Below are positions 51,801 through 61,328 of a stretch of DNA of 64,000 bases, piece after piece. Below the pieces are notes generated by a model. It saw nothing but the letters and a program-made list of their open reading frames with translations. It had not been told where the DNA came from and did not search any database. Origin of the DNA: M3007 sp044230315 (GTDB lineage Bacteria; Bacteroidota; Bacteroidia; Chitinophagales; Saprospiraceae); NCBI GenBank assembly GCA_044230315.1, contig JBGARJ010000025.1, forward strand, positions 11,944-75,943, given 5' to 3'. Each line of letters opens with the position of its first letter. Within the stretch, counting starts at the first letter, position 1. Made by a program: the position numbers and the translations under genes.

Positions 51801-52183
51801 CTGAATGGTATTTTTTATCCGAACACTGCGTTTCGGGTAATAATTCCATGCTGCAGGCTTTGGCTTCAACTCAGCAATCTGGCGTGCGGCAACGGAGAAA
51901 AAGGAGTGCCTATGCATGTCAATCACAGGGCGGCAGGTTACAAAGTCCGGTACAGTTTGCTGTTGTCGAGGACGCCAGCAGCGGCATTTCGTTGAAAATC
52001 AGGCCCTAACCCCGTTGTTGGCGTCCTCGCCAACAACATCCACGAGGCTTCATTTTCAATTGTTTGCAAAAACCCATCGAACTACTGAGGTTCCACTTCC
52101 CGCGAAAATCCGGCGTGCAAAATATGGCTTTCGATTACCTTTGATCGAAGTACGCTATTTTAACCTTCAACTACCTGCTATTC
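51801..52183. other. Gap holding the second 144-bp element and a promoter-like box
   Basis: Apart from the repeat (51942-52085), the gap contains TACCTTTG at 52136-52143. That is a plausible -7 box for the beta-barrel gene starting at 52184, though no -33 TTTG is seen. Nothing else was recognised. Confidence 0.45.
51942..52085. repeat. 144-bp structured intergenic element, copy 2
   Basis: Aligns with 26874-27017 without gaps, about 82% identical by hand count. The 10-bp hairpin (52014-52037) is identical. The first stem differs in sequence but still pairs (GCTGTTGTCG-AGGA-CGCCAGCAGC). The terminal inverted repeat is eroded on the right. Confidence 0.85.
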
Positions 52184-52885
52184 ATGTCAAAAACCGTCTT
52201 ATTCCTGTTCTTGCTGGTCGCCGGCAGCACGCTTTACGCGCAAAAAAACCGTGTTGAATTCGGGCTGGAATTGGGTTACGGCCTGTCGGGCACCAATTTT
52301 CAGTACGATTTGGACCCTGCCGGAATCTACAGCGCAACGAAAAACAACCTGGGCTTGCGCGACGCCCAAGGCATTTCGCTTTTTATCCGGTACTATTTGG
52401 GCACGCACCTCAGCCTCCAATTGGGCGCCGGCTATCTGGCCTATGGTTTTCGCCAGAAAAAATTTGCCGTGAACGGTCTTCCGCCGGCGCCTTATTATCC
52501 GGTTGCCAGTGTAGTGGCCCTGGAAAGCAAGACTACCTTTCGGGACGTTGTTATGCCCCTGGAACTGCGGTACGGCAAGTCCGTGGGCGCTTGGCGCTGG
52601 TATCTGATGGGCGGTTTGGCGCCGCAGATCAAATTAGAACGCAGAAAGGCCGACAAAGCCTATTACGACAACGGCGACGACCAGACCCTCACGTACAAAG
52701 ACTCCTACGGCAAGACCTTCAACCTCAGCGGCCGGATTGGCGCCGGCATCGAGCTTCCGCTGTTACGCGGGGTGTATTTATATTTGCAACCCACCGCCGG
52801 GTATGGGTTTTTGAACAACTACCATACAGAGATGGCGTCCTTCCGGCCGTATTTTTTCATGCTTAACATTGGCTTTATTTACTAG
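52184..52885 (+). CDS. Outer-membrane beta-barrel protein (porin-like)
   Basis: 233 residues: signal peptide MSKTVLFLFLLVAGSTLYAQ, then amphipathic alternating strands typical of the OmpA/OMP_b-brl (PorT-like) barrels of Bacteroidota. Marks include FGLELGYGLSG, LSLQLGAGYLAYGF, LELRYGKSVGAWRWYLMGGL and an aromatic C-terminal end (FRPYFFMLNIGFIY) as recognised by the Bam machinery. About eight strands. Ligand or role unknown. Confidence 0.8.
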   Translation: MSKTVLFLFLLVAGSTLYAQKNRVEFGLELGYGLSGTNFQYDLDPAGIYSATKNNLGLRDAQGISLFIRYYLGTHLSLQLGAGYLAYGFRQKKFAVNGLPPAPYYPVASVVALESKTTFRDVVMPLELRYGKSVGAWRWYLMGGLAPQIKLERRKADKAYYDNGDDQTLTYKDSYGKTFNLSGRIGAGIELPLLRGVYLYLQPTAGYGFLNNYHTEMASFRPYFFMLNIGFIY

Positions 52886-53173
52886 ATGTATAGCGACGGG
52901 CGGCATTGGTGGTATAAACGCTATTTTTCTGCCTGGCTTCGTTACATTTTTCGCCGGATATACCCGGTTTCGACGGAAAGATCTACCTGATACTATTGTC
53001 AAATTAATGAGACATAACGGCAGGCTAAATAAAATATCAAAAAGATCAGGCGGGGACGCCAATAACGGCGATGGACATTCCATGCAATTCTGGCGGGAAC
53101 GCCAACTGCGGCTATCCGCGAACTACGACATTTTTCCCGCTCAAAACTTCCCGCCACAACAAATTCACTGAAT
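52886..53173. other. Non-coding gap with dispersed-repeat blocks
   Basis: Contains TTGTCAAATTAA (52996-53007), GCGGGGACGCCAATAA (53050-53065) and TTCTGGCGGGAACGC (53088-53102), in the same order as at 38.7-39.0 kb. It also has CATTTTTCCCGCTCAAA (53129-53145), shared with 44007-44023. The right part forms a GGCGGGAA/TTCCCGCC inverted repeat. No gene is seen. Confidence 0.55.
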
Positions 53174-53602
53174 ATGAGCGAATTAAAAACCAAGCCGAAT
53201 GACGCGAGCGTCGAGGCTTTTTTAAATGCCCAGCCCGCCGGGCGCCGGGAGGATTGCATTGCCCTGCTGCACCTCATGGAACGGATCACCGGTGCGCCCG
53301 CGAAAATGTGGGGGCCGGCCATTGTGGGCTTTGGGAGTTACCATTACAAGTACGCAAGCGGCCAGGAGGGCGACTGGTTTGTAACGGGTTTTTCGCCGCG
53401 CAAGCAGAACCTGACCCTTTATATCATGTCGTACCTGGAGCAGTATCCCGATCTGATGGCCCGGTTGGGCAAGTTTAAAACCGGCAAGGCATGCTTGTAT
53501 ATCAAACAGTTGGCTGACGTTGACCCAGTGGTTCTGGAGGCTTTGATCCGGGCGTCAATGGGTGCGCTGCTAGGCGGTTCTGACGCCGAAAAGAAGGGTT
53601 GA
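53174..53602 (+). CDS. DUF1801 family protein
   Basis: 142 residues starting MSELKTKPNDASVEAFLNAQ. The pattern of the YdhG-like DUF1801 domain is clear: RREDCIALLHLMERITGAPA then KMWGPAIVGFGSYHYKYASG and FVTGFSPRKQNLTLYIMSYL, ending in CLYIKQLADVDPVVLEALI. The family is cytoplasmic, frataxin-like in fold and of unknown function. Stands alone. No signal peptide. Confidence 0.88.
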   Translation: MSELKTKPNDASVEAFLNAQPAGRREDCIALLHLMERITGAPAKMWGPAIVGFGSYHYKYASGQEGDWFVTGFSPRKQNLTLYIMSYLEQYPDLMARLGKFKTGKACLYIKQLADVDPVVLEALIRASMGALLGGSDAEKKG

Positions 53603-53772
53603 CCGGGAAAATATGTCAATCCTGTCAATCCCGTGCATCTTCCCCGACTGGTGCATACGGGAGTTGATTACTTTGGTGCCCGAAATTTGAAGCATTTCGT
53701 GCTGCAGATTTTCTTCCGGCCTTCGGTACCGGATGTTCGTTCAGTCATCCTATCGCTTTAACGCTACCAAAC

Positions 53773-56700
53773 ATGTCAAACTCTTCTTTGAACAGACGCC
53801 TTGTGCTGCTCCTGGCCCTTTTCGCGTCGGTTGTGTCGCTGCATGCCCAGCAATTCCGGTCTGAAATGCAAGCCTACCTGCAACAGGTCAAATCGAAATG
53901 GAACCTCACCGACCGGGATGTCTCCGATTGGGTGCTGTCCGACCAATATGTCAACCGGCAGAGCGGCATAACCTATAGCTACCTGCATCAGGAAATTTCC
54001 GGGATCCGGATTTACAACGCCGTAAGCACCCTGGCTATGCGCGACGGCAAAGTGGTTTATTTTGCCAACCGTTTCAACCGCGACGCGGCCGCGCGGGCCA
54101 ACGACAGCGCCCCCGTGCTCACGCCGGAAAATGCCATTCAGGCGGCCGCGGCGCATCTCGGCATCACGGTTCTTGACCGGCCGGTTCTGCAAGCGCGCGA
54201 CGATAGCCGCCACCGCTGGCGTTTCGACGACGGGGGCATTGCCAGCAAACCCATTCAGGTGGAGCTCCTGTACGTACCCGTAGAAAACACTTTCCGCCTG
54301 GCCTGGAATGTCAATATCGCCCCGCGCAACAGCGCCGATTGGTGGAACGTGCGCATTGATGCACAAAACGGCGCATTTATCAACCAGAACAACTGGACGG
54401 TGCATTGCGAGATCGCGGCTCCGCTACCGCCCGCCACCCGCGCCACTTCGGCGCCCCGCCCCGCTCCGCAGGCTGGGTCGAACGGGAAAATGAGCGGCTC
54501 GGCCAGTTACAACGTATTCCCCCTGCCCGTTGAAGCGCCCAGTTTTGGCGTGCGCAACGTGCTTACCGACCCAAGTAATGCCGTGGCTTCGCCTTACGGC
54601 TGGCACGATATCGACGGCTTCGACGGCCCGGAATTCACCATCACCCAGGGCAATAATGTGTATGCCTACGAAGATCGGAGTGACCTCGACGAACCAGGTT
54701 ACTCCCCTGACGGCGGACCCGACCTTCAGTTCGACTTCCCGCTCGACCTCAGCCAGTCGCCGGAATTCAACCAGGATGCCGGTATTACCAACCTGTTTTA
54801 CCTGAACAATACGCTGCACGATATTTTATACGTGCACGGCTTCGACGAACGGGCCGGGAACTTCCAGGCCAACAACTACGGCAAAGGCGGCATCGAAGGC
54901 GACTTTGTAGCGGCTGAAGCGCAGGATGGCGGCGGCAATAACAACGCCGATTTTGCCACGCCGCCCGACGGCGAAAGCGGCCGGATGCAAATGTACCTTT
55001 GGGCCAGCGCCGATCCGGCTACCATGACCATCAATACACCGGCCGGGATTGCCGGTATTTACACCGCGCCGGAAGCGGGCTTCGGCCCCGGCCTGAACGC
55101 CCCGGTTACCGGCGACCTGGTTTTGGCTGTCGATGACACGGCGCCGATTAACGACGGTTGCGAACCCATCACCAACGCAGCGGCAGTTGCCGGTAAAATC
55201 GCCCTTGTTGACCGCGGAAAGTGCAACTTCACTGTAAAAGTCGCCAACGCCGAAGCCGCCGGCGCTATCGCCGTCGTGGTGATTAACAACGCGGCCACAG
55301 CCCCGTTTTCCATGCCCGGCAACAACAACACGATCAGTATTCCTTCTGTGATGATCTCCCAGGCGGCTGGAACTGCGATCAAGGGCCAGATCAGTGCCGG
55401 CGAAACCGTAAACGTCACGCTGTACCCGCAGGGCCCGCTCATCGATGGCTCGCTCGACAACGGCGTGGTCGCCCATGAATACGGCCACGGCCTTTCCATC
55501 CGGCTCACCGGCGGGCCCGACAACTCCAATTGCCTCGACAACAACGAACAAGGCGGCGAAGGCTGGAGCGACTGGTTGGCGCTGATCCTCACCATCGAGC
55601 CCGGCGATGCCGGCGCCAATGTGCGCCCGATGGCTACCTATGCTTTCGGCGAAGCTACTAATGGCAGCGGCCTCCGGCGCCAACCGTATTCGACCGATAT
55701 GGCGGTCAATAACCAAACGTATGCCGACCTCGCCAGCAGCAGTGAAGCACACGACATCGGCGAAATCTGGGCTCAGGTACTTTGGGACATGACCTGGAAC
55801 ATCATCGACGCCGAAGGGTTCGATCCCGATTGGTTTAATGGGAATGGCGGCAACAACACCGCTATGAACCTGGTCATCGAAGCCATGAAGCTCCAGCCCT
55901 GCGGCCCCGGCTACCTCGATGCCCGTGACGCCATTCTGGCCGCCGACGATATTTTGTACAACAATGCGCACCGCTGCATGATCTGGGAAGCCTTCGCCCG
56001 ACGCGGCATGGGGCAAGACGCCAATCAGGGCAGCGCCGATATCGCCGGCGATGAAACACCCGGCTTTAAATTGCCCAACATCTGCCTGACGGCTATTCAA
56101 CCGCCCAAAGCGGCTTATACGGTGGATGTCACTGCTTCCTGCTTTGGCCGGTTCCAATTCACCGACCAATCGACCGATATCCCCCAGACCTGGTTGTGGG
56201 ACTTTGGCGACGGCACCACCAGCGATCAGGAAAGCCCTATGCACGTGTACGCCACCCCCGGCACCTACACCGTGACCCTCACCGTCAGCAATACCCTGGG
56301 CTCCGATTCATACAGCTCTTCGGTGACGTATACTGCGCTCTCCGCACCTGTCGTATCCGGCGATGTCACCATCTGCACCGACCATACGGCCACTCTTACC
56401 GCAACGGTGGATAGTGGATACACCGCCGACTGGAGTACTGACGGGACCGTCGTGTACACCGGGACCACCTTTCAGACACCCGCCCTGAACGCCACGACGA
56501 CCTATGCCGTCCGGCAAATTGAAGATAAGCCGATAGGCCACGTCGGGCCGGTCGACAATACCTTTGGCGGGGGCGGCAACCACAATACTAATTTTAATGG
56601 AAAACTCTTGTTCGAAGCCTACACGCCGTTCCGCTTGCTGTCGGTGCTGTTGATCGCACAGGGCGACGGCAATCGGACTATTACACTGTTCGACGCCCAA

Positions 56701-57501
56701 AACAACCCCATCCAATCGGTAACGGTGTTTGTACCCAATGGCGCCAGCCGAGTAACGCTCAACCTCGACATACCAGAGGCAGGCCTGTACAGTATCAGCA
56801 ATCAGCATGAAAACCTGTACCGCAACAACGCTGGCGCAGCATACCCGTACACGCTGGCCAATGTGGTCCGGATTTACAGTTCCAATTCTCCGAGCGGCCC
56901 CTTGACCTACTACTATTATTTCTATGACTGGGAAGTACAGGAAAAGCCTTGCGCCAGCCAGCCCACGCCGGTGACGGTAACCGTCACACCGGGTCCATTG
57001 GCCGACTTCAGCGCCACACCCAGCCAGCTCGTGGTTGCGTTCTCCGACCTGTCTACCGGCGACCCCACATCCTGGTCCTGGAATTTTGGCGACGGATCGG
57101 CGATTTCCAGCCAACAGAACCCAAGCCATACCTATGCCGCGGCGGGGACCTACACCGTAACCCTGACGGTGACCAACGGCGGCTGTTCACATACCTATGA
57201 AAAACAGGTGACGGTGAGCGATCAATCCTCCGGACTTACCAATGTGGACGATGCGTTTGGCCTTCGCCTGTTTCCGAACCCGGCGGCCGACCAGGTGTAC
57301 CTGGAATTTCAGCGCCAGCCGGCCGGCCCGGTGACGATCCTGCTCACTGACGCCGGCGGCCGTTTGCTGCGCAGCCAGCATGCCAACCAGCCCGCCAACC
57401 GCATCCTGTTGTCAACTGCAGCGCTCGATGCCGGTGTGTACAGTGTGCGGGTAGTTAGTACGGAAGGTTCGGTATTGCGGAAATTGATCTTGATCAAATA
57501 A
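53773..57501 (+). CDS. M36 (fungalysin-like) metalloprotease with PA, PKD and T9SS domains
   Basis: 1242 residues. Signal peptide to about residue 25 (HAQ), then an FTP-type propeptide (SGITYSYLHQEISGIRIYNA, DGKVVYFANRFNRDAAA). The zinc site is VVAHEYGHGLSI (H568, E569, H572) with the third ligand region NNEQGGEGWSDWLAL. A PA domain is inserted before it (~420-550, GKIALVDRGKCNFTVKVANA). Then PKD domains at ~780-855 (WLWDFGDGTTSDQE) and ~1076-1149 (WSWNFGDGSAISSQQ), separated by an Ig-like or jelly-roll region, and a T9SS type A tail (LRLFPNPAADQVYLEF to LRKLILIK). A secreted endopeptidase, probably processed on export. Confidence 0.93.
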   Translation: MSNSSLNRRLVLLLALFASVVSLHAQQFRSEMQAYLQQVKSKWNLTDRDVSDWVLSDQYVNRQSGITYSYLHQEISGIRIYNAVSTLAMRDGKVVYFANRFNRDAAARANDSAPVLTPENAIQAAAAHLGITVLDRPVLQARDDSRHRWRFDDGGIASKPIQVELLYVPVENTFRLAWNVNIAPRNSADWWNVRIDAQNGAFINQNNWTVHCEIAAPLPPATRATSAPRPAPQAGSNGKMSGSASYNVFPLPVEAPSFGVRNVLTDPSNAVASPYGWHDIDGFDGPEFTITQGNNVYAYEDRSDLDEPGYSPDGGPDLQFDFPLDLSQSPEFNQDAGITNLFYLNNTLHDILYVHGFDERAGNFQANNYGKGGIEGDFVAAEAQDGGGNNNADFATPPDGESGRMQMYLWASADPATMTINTPAGIAGIYTAPEAGFGPGLNAPVTGDLVLAVDDTAPINDGCEPITNAAAVAGKIALVDRGKCNFTVKVANAEAAGAIAVVVINNAATAPFSMPGNNNTISIPSVMISQAAGTAIKGQISAGETVNVTLYPQGPLIDGSLDNGVVAHEYGHGLSIRLTGGPDNSNCLDNNEQGGEGWSDWLALILTIEPGDAGANVRPMATYAFGEATNGSGLRRQPYSTDMAVNNQTYADLASSSEAHDIGEIWAQVLWDMTWNIIDAEGFDPDWFNGNGGNNTAMNLVIEAMKLQPCGPGYLDARDAILAADDILYNNAHRCMIWEAFARRGMGQDANQGSADIAGDETPGFKLPNICLTAIQPPKAAYTVDVTASCFGRFQFTDQSTDIPQTWLWDFGDGTTSDQESPMHVYATPGTYTVTLTVSNTLGSDSYSSSVTYTALSAPVVSGDVTICTDHTATLTATVDSGYTADWSTDGTVVYTGTTFQTPALNATTTYAVRQIEDKPIGHVGPVDNTFGGGGNHNTNFNGKLLFEAYTPFRLLSVLLIAQGDGNRTITLFDAQNNPIQSVTVFVPNGASRVTLNLDIPEAGLYSISNQHENLYRNNAGAAYPYTLANVVRIYSSNSPSGPLTYYYYFYDWEVQEKPCASQPTPVTVTVTPGPLADFSATPSQLVVAFSDLSTGDPTSWSWNFGDGSAISSQQNPSHTYAAAGTYTVTLTVTNGGCSHTYEKQVTVSDQSSGLTNVDDAFGLRLFPNPAADQVYLEFQRQPAGPVTILLTDAGGRLLRSQHANQPANRILLSTAALDAGVYSVRVVSTEGSVLRKLILIK

Positions 57502-57532
57502 CCTGCCCGCGCTCAGTTTGGAGAACACACAA

Positions 57533-57569
57533 GAGCCTCCCCAGTATTTTCGGGGAGGCTCCTGTTTTT
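57533..57569 (+). terminator. Terminator after the M36 protease
   Basis: GAGCCTCCCC (57533-57542) pairs with GGGGAGGCTC (57552-57561), followed by CTG and five or six T. Confidence 0.88.
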
Positions 57570-57731
57570 AATTGGAGCAACAACGTGTCCGCTTCGCCCG
57601 GGCAGATGCGTTAGTTTTTCAGATGTTCCTTTTAACCCGTATTTTGGCCTCCGGGTAGCACATCCCCGTACTGGTTTCGTTCCTGATCACACAACCTTAC
57701 CCCTGATAACTAAATCACCAAAAGGGTATTC

Positions 57732-57756
57732 ATGAACAATCGGTTGGATTGTTCAT
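57732..57756. promoter_or_regulatory. Perfect inverted repeat upstream of the metacaspase gene
   Basis: ATGAACAATC and GATTGTTCAT are exact inverse copies around GGTTG. It lies 60 bases before the metacaspase ATG with no T run, so an operator or RNA structure is more likely than a terminator. Confidence 0.5.
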
Positions 57757-57815
57757 TCCCGCAATAGATTGATCAGCAAACCGTGCGACGGAACAGGTTG
57801 CAGGTTGACGTCACA

Positions 57816-60320
57816 ATGGGAAAACTATTTACCGTTTGTTTTTTGCTCCTCTGCGTGCAGGCTTATCCGCAGGAGGCGTTGCGTTCGCTGAAGAAAAAAG
57901 GCGCAACGCGTGCCGTGGTGGTCGGTATTTCCGACTATCAGGACCCGCAGATCATCGATCTCAGTTATGCCGACCTGGATGCAGACAGTTTTGCCGTTTT
58001 TCTGAAATCCAAATCCGGCGGGCTCGTGCAGGACCAGCATATTCAACTCCTGACGAACCAGGAAGCCACGATGGCGCGTATACAATCGGCGCTGGAGTGG
58101 CTGTTGAAAAATACGGAAAAGGAGGATCAGGCCATCATTTATTTCTCCGGACACGGCGATGTGGAAACCAAAAACGACCAGGAAAAAGGCTATATCCTGG
58201 CCTACGACACCCCCAAGAACAATTACCGCCTCAATGCCGTAGACCTCGATTGGCTCAACCGGGATATCATCGGTAAACTTTCAGAAAAAGGGGCTAAAGT
58301 AATCGTCATCACCGATGCCTGTCACTCGGGTTCGCTCGCCGGCGGCGAAAACGGCAAGGAAGCCACCGCGATGGAACTGATGAAACGGTTCGAAAGCGAG
58401 GTCAAGGTGATGTCGTGCCAGCCGTATGAACTTTCCCGGGAATCCTCCAAATACCACCGCGGCGTCTTTTCTTTTTTCCTCATCGAAGGGCTGAAGGGAT
58501 TTGCCGACGAAGACGACGACAAACAAGTAGACCTGTACGAATTGGAGCATTACCTGCAAGACCGGGTGCGGAACGCCACCGACAAAAACCAGCACCCGGA
58601 TGTGTTGGGCGGGCTGAAAGAAGAGGCCCTTTTTCAGGTGGACGAGGCGACCATGGAAGCGCTGAGTGGCGCTCAAAAATCCATGATTGAATCGGATTTT
58701 GAAAAAGACATGCTCCGGAGTCAGGTTTCACCGGAAGGCTATATGCAGTATTTAAACTTTAATGCGGCGTTGAAAAAAGGCCACCTGGTCAGTCCGGAGG
58801 GTGATGCCGCCGTATATTACTACGACGCCCTGTATGCCGATACCAGCTGTACTCCGTTGCGGGGCATCATCGACGAGCGTCTTGCGGTTGCGTTTATGGA
58901 CTCCGTCCAACAAGCCATAAACGCCTACCTGAATACCGATCCGCAGGAACTGGCCCAGCGGAACCGCTACGACCAAAAGTATGTCCGGTTTTCAGAATAC
59001 CTCCGCCGGACGGCGGAGATCCTGGGCTCCAAAGACTCCCGGTACCGGCAAACGCTGGCCAAAAAATACTATTTTGAAGGCCTGGCACTGCGCCTGAATG
59101 CCGAACAAAGCGGCGGCAACGGCCCGCTCTACCGGCAGGCCCTGGAAAAACAGGATTCGGCCCTGCAGTTGGAAAAAAGCGCAGCCTATATTTATAACGA
59201 ACTGGGATATCTGCACTTGGAATTGGGCGCATTTGACGAGGGCATGAACGACCTCCGGAAGGCCGTTGAACTGTCGCCCACCTGGGCTATACCGTACAAC
59301 AACCTGGCCATCGGGTACAAGCAAGCCGACAGTTTGGGCCTGGCCAAAACCAATTACCTGCGCGCCATTGCGCTGAAACCCGATTTTGCCTCCGTTTACA
59401 GCAACCTCGGAAGTCTTTATTTTCTGACCGACCAGATCGATTCCGCCGAGTTTTGCTACCGGAAAAGCATCGAGCTGGACTCCACTAACCGGGACGCTTA
59501 TTACGACCTGGGATTGCTGCTCAGCCAACAGGACGACCGCCGGCCGGAAGCGGTGCTGTATTACGAGCGGGCCCTGCAACTCGATTCGCAATATGTAAAA
59601 GCCTGCTTCGAACTGGCTAACGTGTATAACGCTCTCCAACTGCCCGATTCGGCGGAGATCCTCTACCGGCAGGCGATGGCGCTCGACTCCACATTTGCTC
59701 CGGCCTTCCTGAAATACGGCGAATTGAAGTACCTGTATGAAGGGCAGAATGAAGAAGCGGAGACGCTGTTTTTAAAATCCCTGGCGCTGGATTCGGCGAA
59801 TGCGGAAGCGAGCCTTTACCTCGGCGTGCTGTACATCGACAAAGGCCGGCCTGAAGCCGCTGAACGGCGCCTGCTGGAGAGCCTCAAATTCGATCCGGCT
59901 TCGGAGTTTGCCTATATTTTGCTTATTGGACTCTATGCGCAGCAATGGGAAAAAGCCGTACAATTGCTTCGCGATGCGCCGCTCGATACCCTGGCTAAAA
60001 TCCGGATATGGTGTGAAGCGGCGATGAATTTTGCCGATTCGCAGTCGCTCGACGAGGCCCAAAAGGCATTCGGGGTTGCTACCGGCCTCGATCCGGCCGA
60101 GCCGTTGGTATATTTTACCCGGTGTCTGTATTTCGTGAAGCGCAACCAGGAGCGCGAGGCCCTCGACAACCTGGAAAAAGCCCTGGCCAAAGCCAAAGCC
60201 CGAAAATTGACCGCCGAGTATTTGGAACAGATCAATGCCAGCGATGAGCTGGCTGCCCTTCGCCAGAACAAACGTTATCAAAGCCTGATAAAGCGCTATT
60301 CGCCAAGCGACAGGAAGTAG
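57816..60320 (+). CDS. Secreted metacaspase-like (C14) protein with TPR array
   Basis: 834 residues from ATG 57816 (MGKLFTVCFLLLCVQAYPQE signal); a GTG at 57783 would lengthen it without benefit. The caspase-fold domain (residues ~30-290) has the catalytic His in IIYFSGHGDVE (H113) and Cys in VITDACHSGSL (C169), with RAVVVGISDYQDPQIIDLSY at its start. After a helical linker come about ten TPR units from ~residue 430 (YNELGYLHLELGAFDEGMND, YSNLGSLYFLTDQIDSAEF and similar). The Asp before Cys fits metacaspase-type specificity for Arg/Lys. It leads a three-gene group with a second caspase-fold protein and a TPR protein. Confidence 0.88.
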   Translation: MGKLFTVCFLLLCVQAYPQEALRSLKKKGATRAVVVGISDYQDPQIIDLSYADLDADSFAVFLKSKSGGLVQDQHIQLLTNQEATMARIQSALEWLLKNTEKEDQAIIYFSGHGDVETKNDQEKGYILAYDTPKNNYRLNAVDLDWLNRDIIGKLSEKGAKVIVITDACHSGSLAGGENGKEATAMELMKRFESEVKVMSCQPYELSRESSKYHRGVFSFFLIEGLKGFADEDDDKQVDLYELEHYLQDRVRNATDKNQHPDVLGGLKEEALFQVDEATMEALSGAQKSMIESDFEKDMLRSQVSPEGYMQYLNFNAALKKGHLVSPEGDAAVYYYDALYADTSCTPLRGIIDERLAVAFMDSVQQAINAYLNTDPQELAQRNRYDQKYVRFSEYLRRTAEILGSKDSRYRQTLAKKYYFEGLALRLNAEQSGGNGPLYRQALEKQDSALQLEKSAAYIYNELGYLHLELGAFDEGMNDLRKAVELSPTWAIPYNNLAIGYKQADSLGLAKTNYLRAIALKPDFASVYSNLGSLYFLTDQIDSAEFCYRKSIELDSTNRDAYYDLGLLLSQQDDRRPEAVLYYERALQLDSQYVKACFELANVYNALQLPDSAEILYRQAMALDSTFAPAFLKYGELKYLYEGQNEEAETLFLKSLALDSANAEASLYLGVLYIDKGRPEAAERRLLESLKFDPASEFAYILLIGLYAQQWEKAVQLLRDAPLDTLAKIRIWCEAAMNFADSQSLDEAQKAFGVATGLDPAEPLVYFTRCLYFVKRNQEREALDNLEKALAKAKARKLTAEYLEQINASDELAALRQNKRYQSLIKRYSPSDRK

Positions 60321-60405
60321 CAACCAGCATTACCATAGTTGACCTCTTTTTTCCAATTTAATGCCCAACCCTCCAGCGCAATATTCATTCACAAATCAAA
60401 GTCAG

Positions 60406-61206
60406 ATGAGAAAACATCCTTTTCAAACAACACTCCTGTGTTTCTTCCTGTTTCTGGGCATCAGCCTGGCCGGCAGGGCGCAGGGAACCTTATACCTGGT
60501 CACCTGCATCGATGCCGTGAATGCCGACATTGCCGGCGGGTGCAAGCAGGATGCGGAATTGGCCGTTGACTTGTTTCGCGGTGAGGCGGCCCGCCTGGCC
60601 GGCCTGAATTTCAGCCAGATAGACCTGCCTTTTAGCCAGGCGGCCGTGCAGGATTTTGTCGACAAGTTTCAATGCAATTCGAACGATGTCGTCATTTTTT
60701 TATACTCCGGGCACGGTTTCCGGTACGATGAGGATGGCGACGATTGGCCCTGGCCCTACATGTACCTGTGCGACCGGAATAGCGACAAGGAAACGCTGGA
60801 TTGTGATTTTGACCTGGAGCAGGTGTACGACGCCCTGGTAGAAAAGGGTCCACGGATGTCTATTACCATCGGAAACAGCTGCAATGACCCGTTGGAAAAC
60901 AGCGATCCGGGTTCCGACGCCACGCCTTATGTAGAAGATGCCTCGCAGCGCCAGCGTTTTTTTCGCGCCGACCTGTTCTCCCAGTTTAGCGGCCACATCA
61001 TCGCTTCCGCCTGTTCCAGAAACCAGAGCGCTTATACCAATATCGATGCCGGCTCTTATTTTGCCGTTGAGCTGTTCAAATCCATTGCGGCCGCTTTGGA
61101 CTCGGACAAGCCCCGTAGTTGGGAAGGCATCTTCAATAAAACCAAAACGGCTGTGAACACCCTGACCGATGGCCGCCAAACGCCCCAGTTCAGGGTACGG
61201 TATTAG
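60406..61206 (+). CDS. Secreted caspase-like (C14-type) protein
   Basis: 266 residues from ATG 60406 (MRKHPFQTTLLCFFLFLGIS signal, AQG cut region). The His is in VVIFLYSGHGFRY (H103) and the Cys in SITIGNSCNDPLE (C159). The spacing matches caspase folds, but the residues around Cys (GNSCND) differ from the DACHSG of the upstream metacaspase. Another SAC (IIASACSRNQS) is near residue 205. Late helices and short strands complete one domain. It starts 85 bases after the metacaspase stop, on the same strand, and is followed by a TPR gene. The partner or substrate is unknown. Confidence 0.75.
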   Translation: MRKHPFQTTLLCFFLFLGISLAGRAQGTLYLVTCIDAVNADIAGGCKQDAELAVDLFRGEAARLAGLNFSQIDLPFSQAAVQDFVDKFQCNSNDVVIFLYSGHGFRYDEDGDDWPWPYMYLCDRNSDKETLDCDFDLEQVYDALVEKGPRMSITIGNSCNDPLENSDPGSDATPYVEDASQRQRFFRADLFSQFSGHIIASACSRNQSAYTNIDAGSYFAVELFKSIAAALDSDKPRSWEGIFNKTKTAVNTLTDGRQTPQFRVRY

Positions 61207-61328
61207 CGCATACCGGGATTTTCCTTCTGGGTGGTTCTTTTTCCCCGGACCCGGCGTTTGTATGGGCGCGTCCAGTCCCACGGCAACAGGGTTCATTTAC
61301 CTTTATTCTTCATTTCAAAACATTGATT

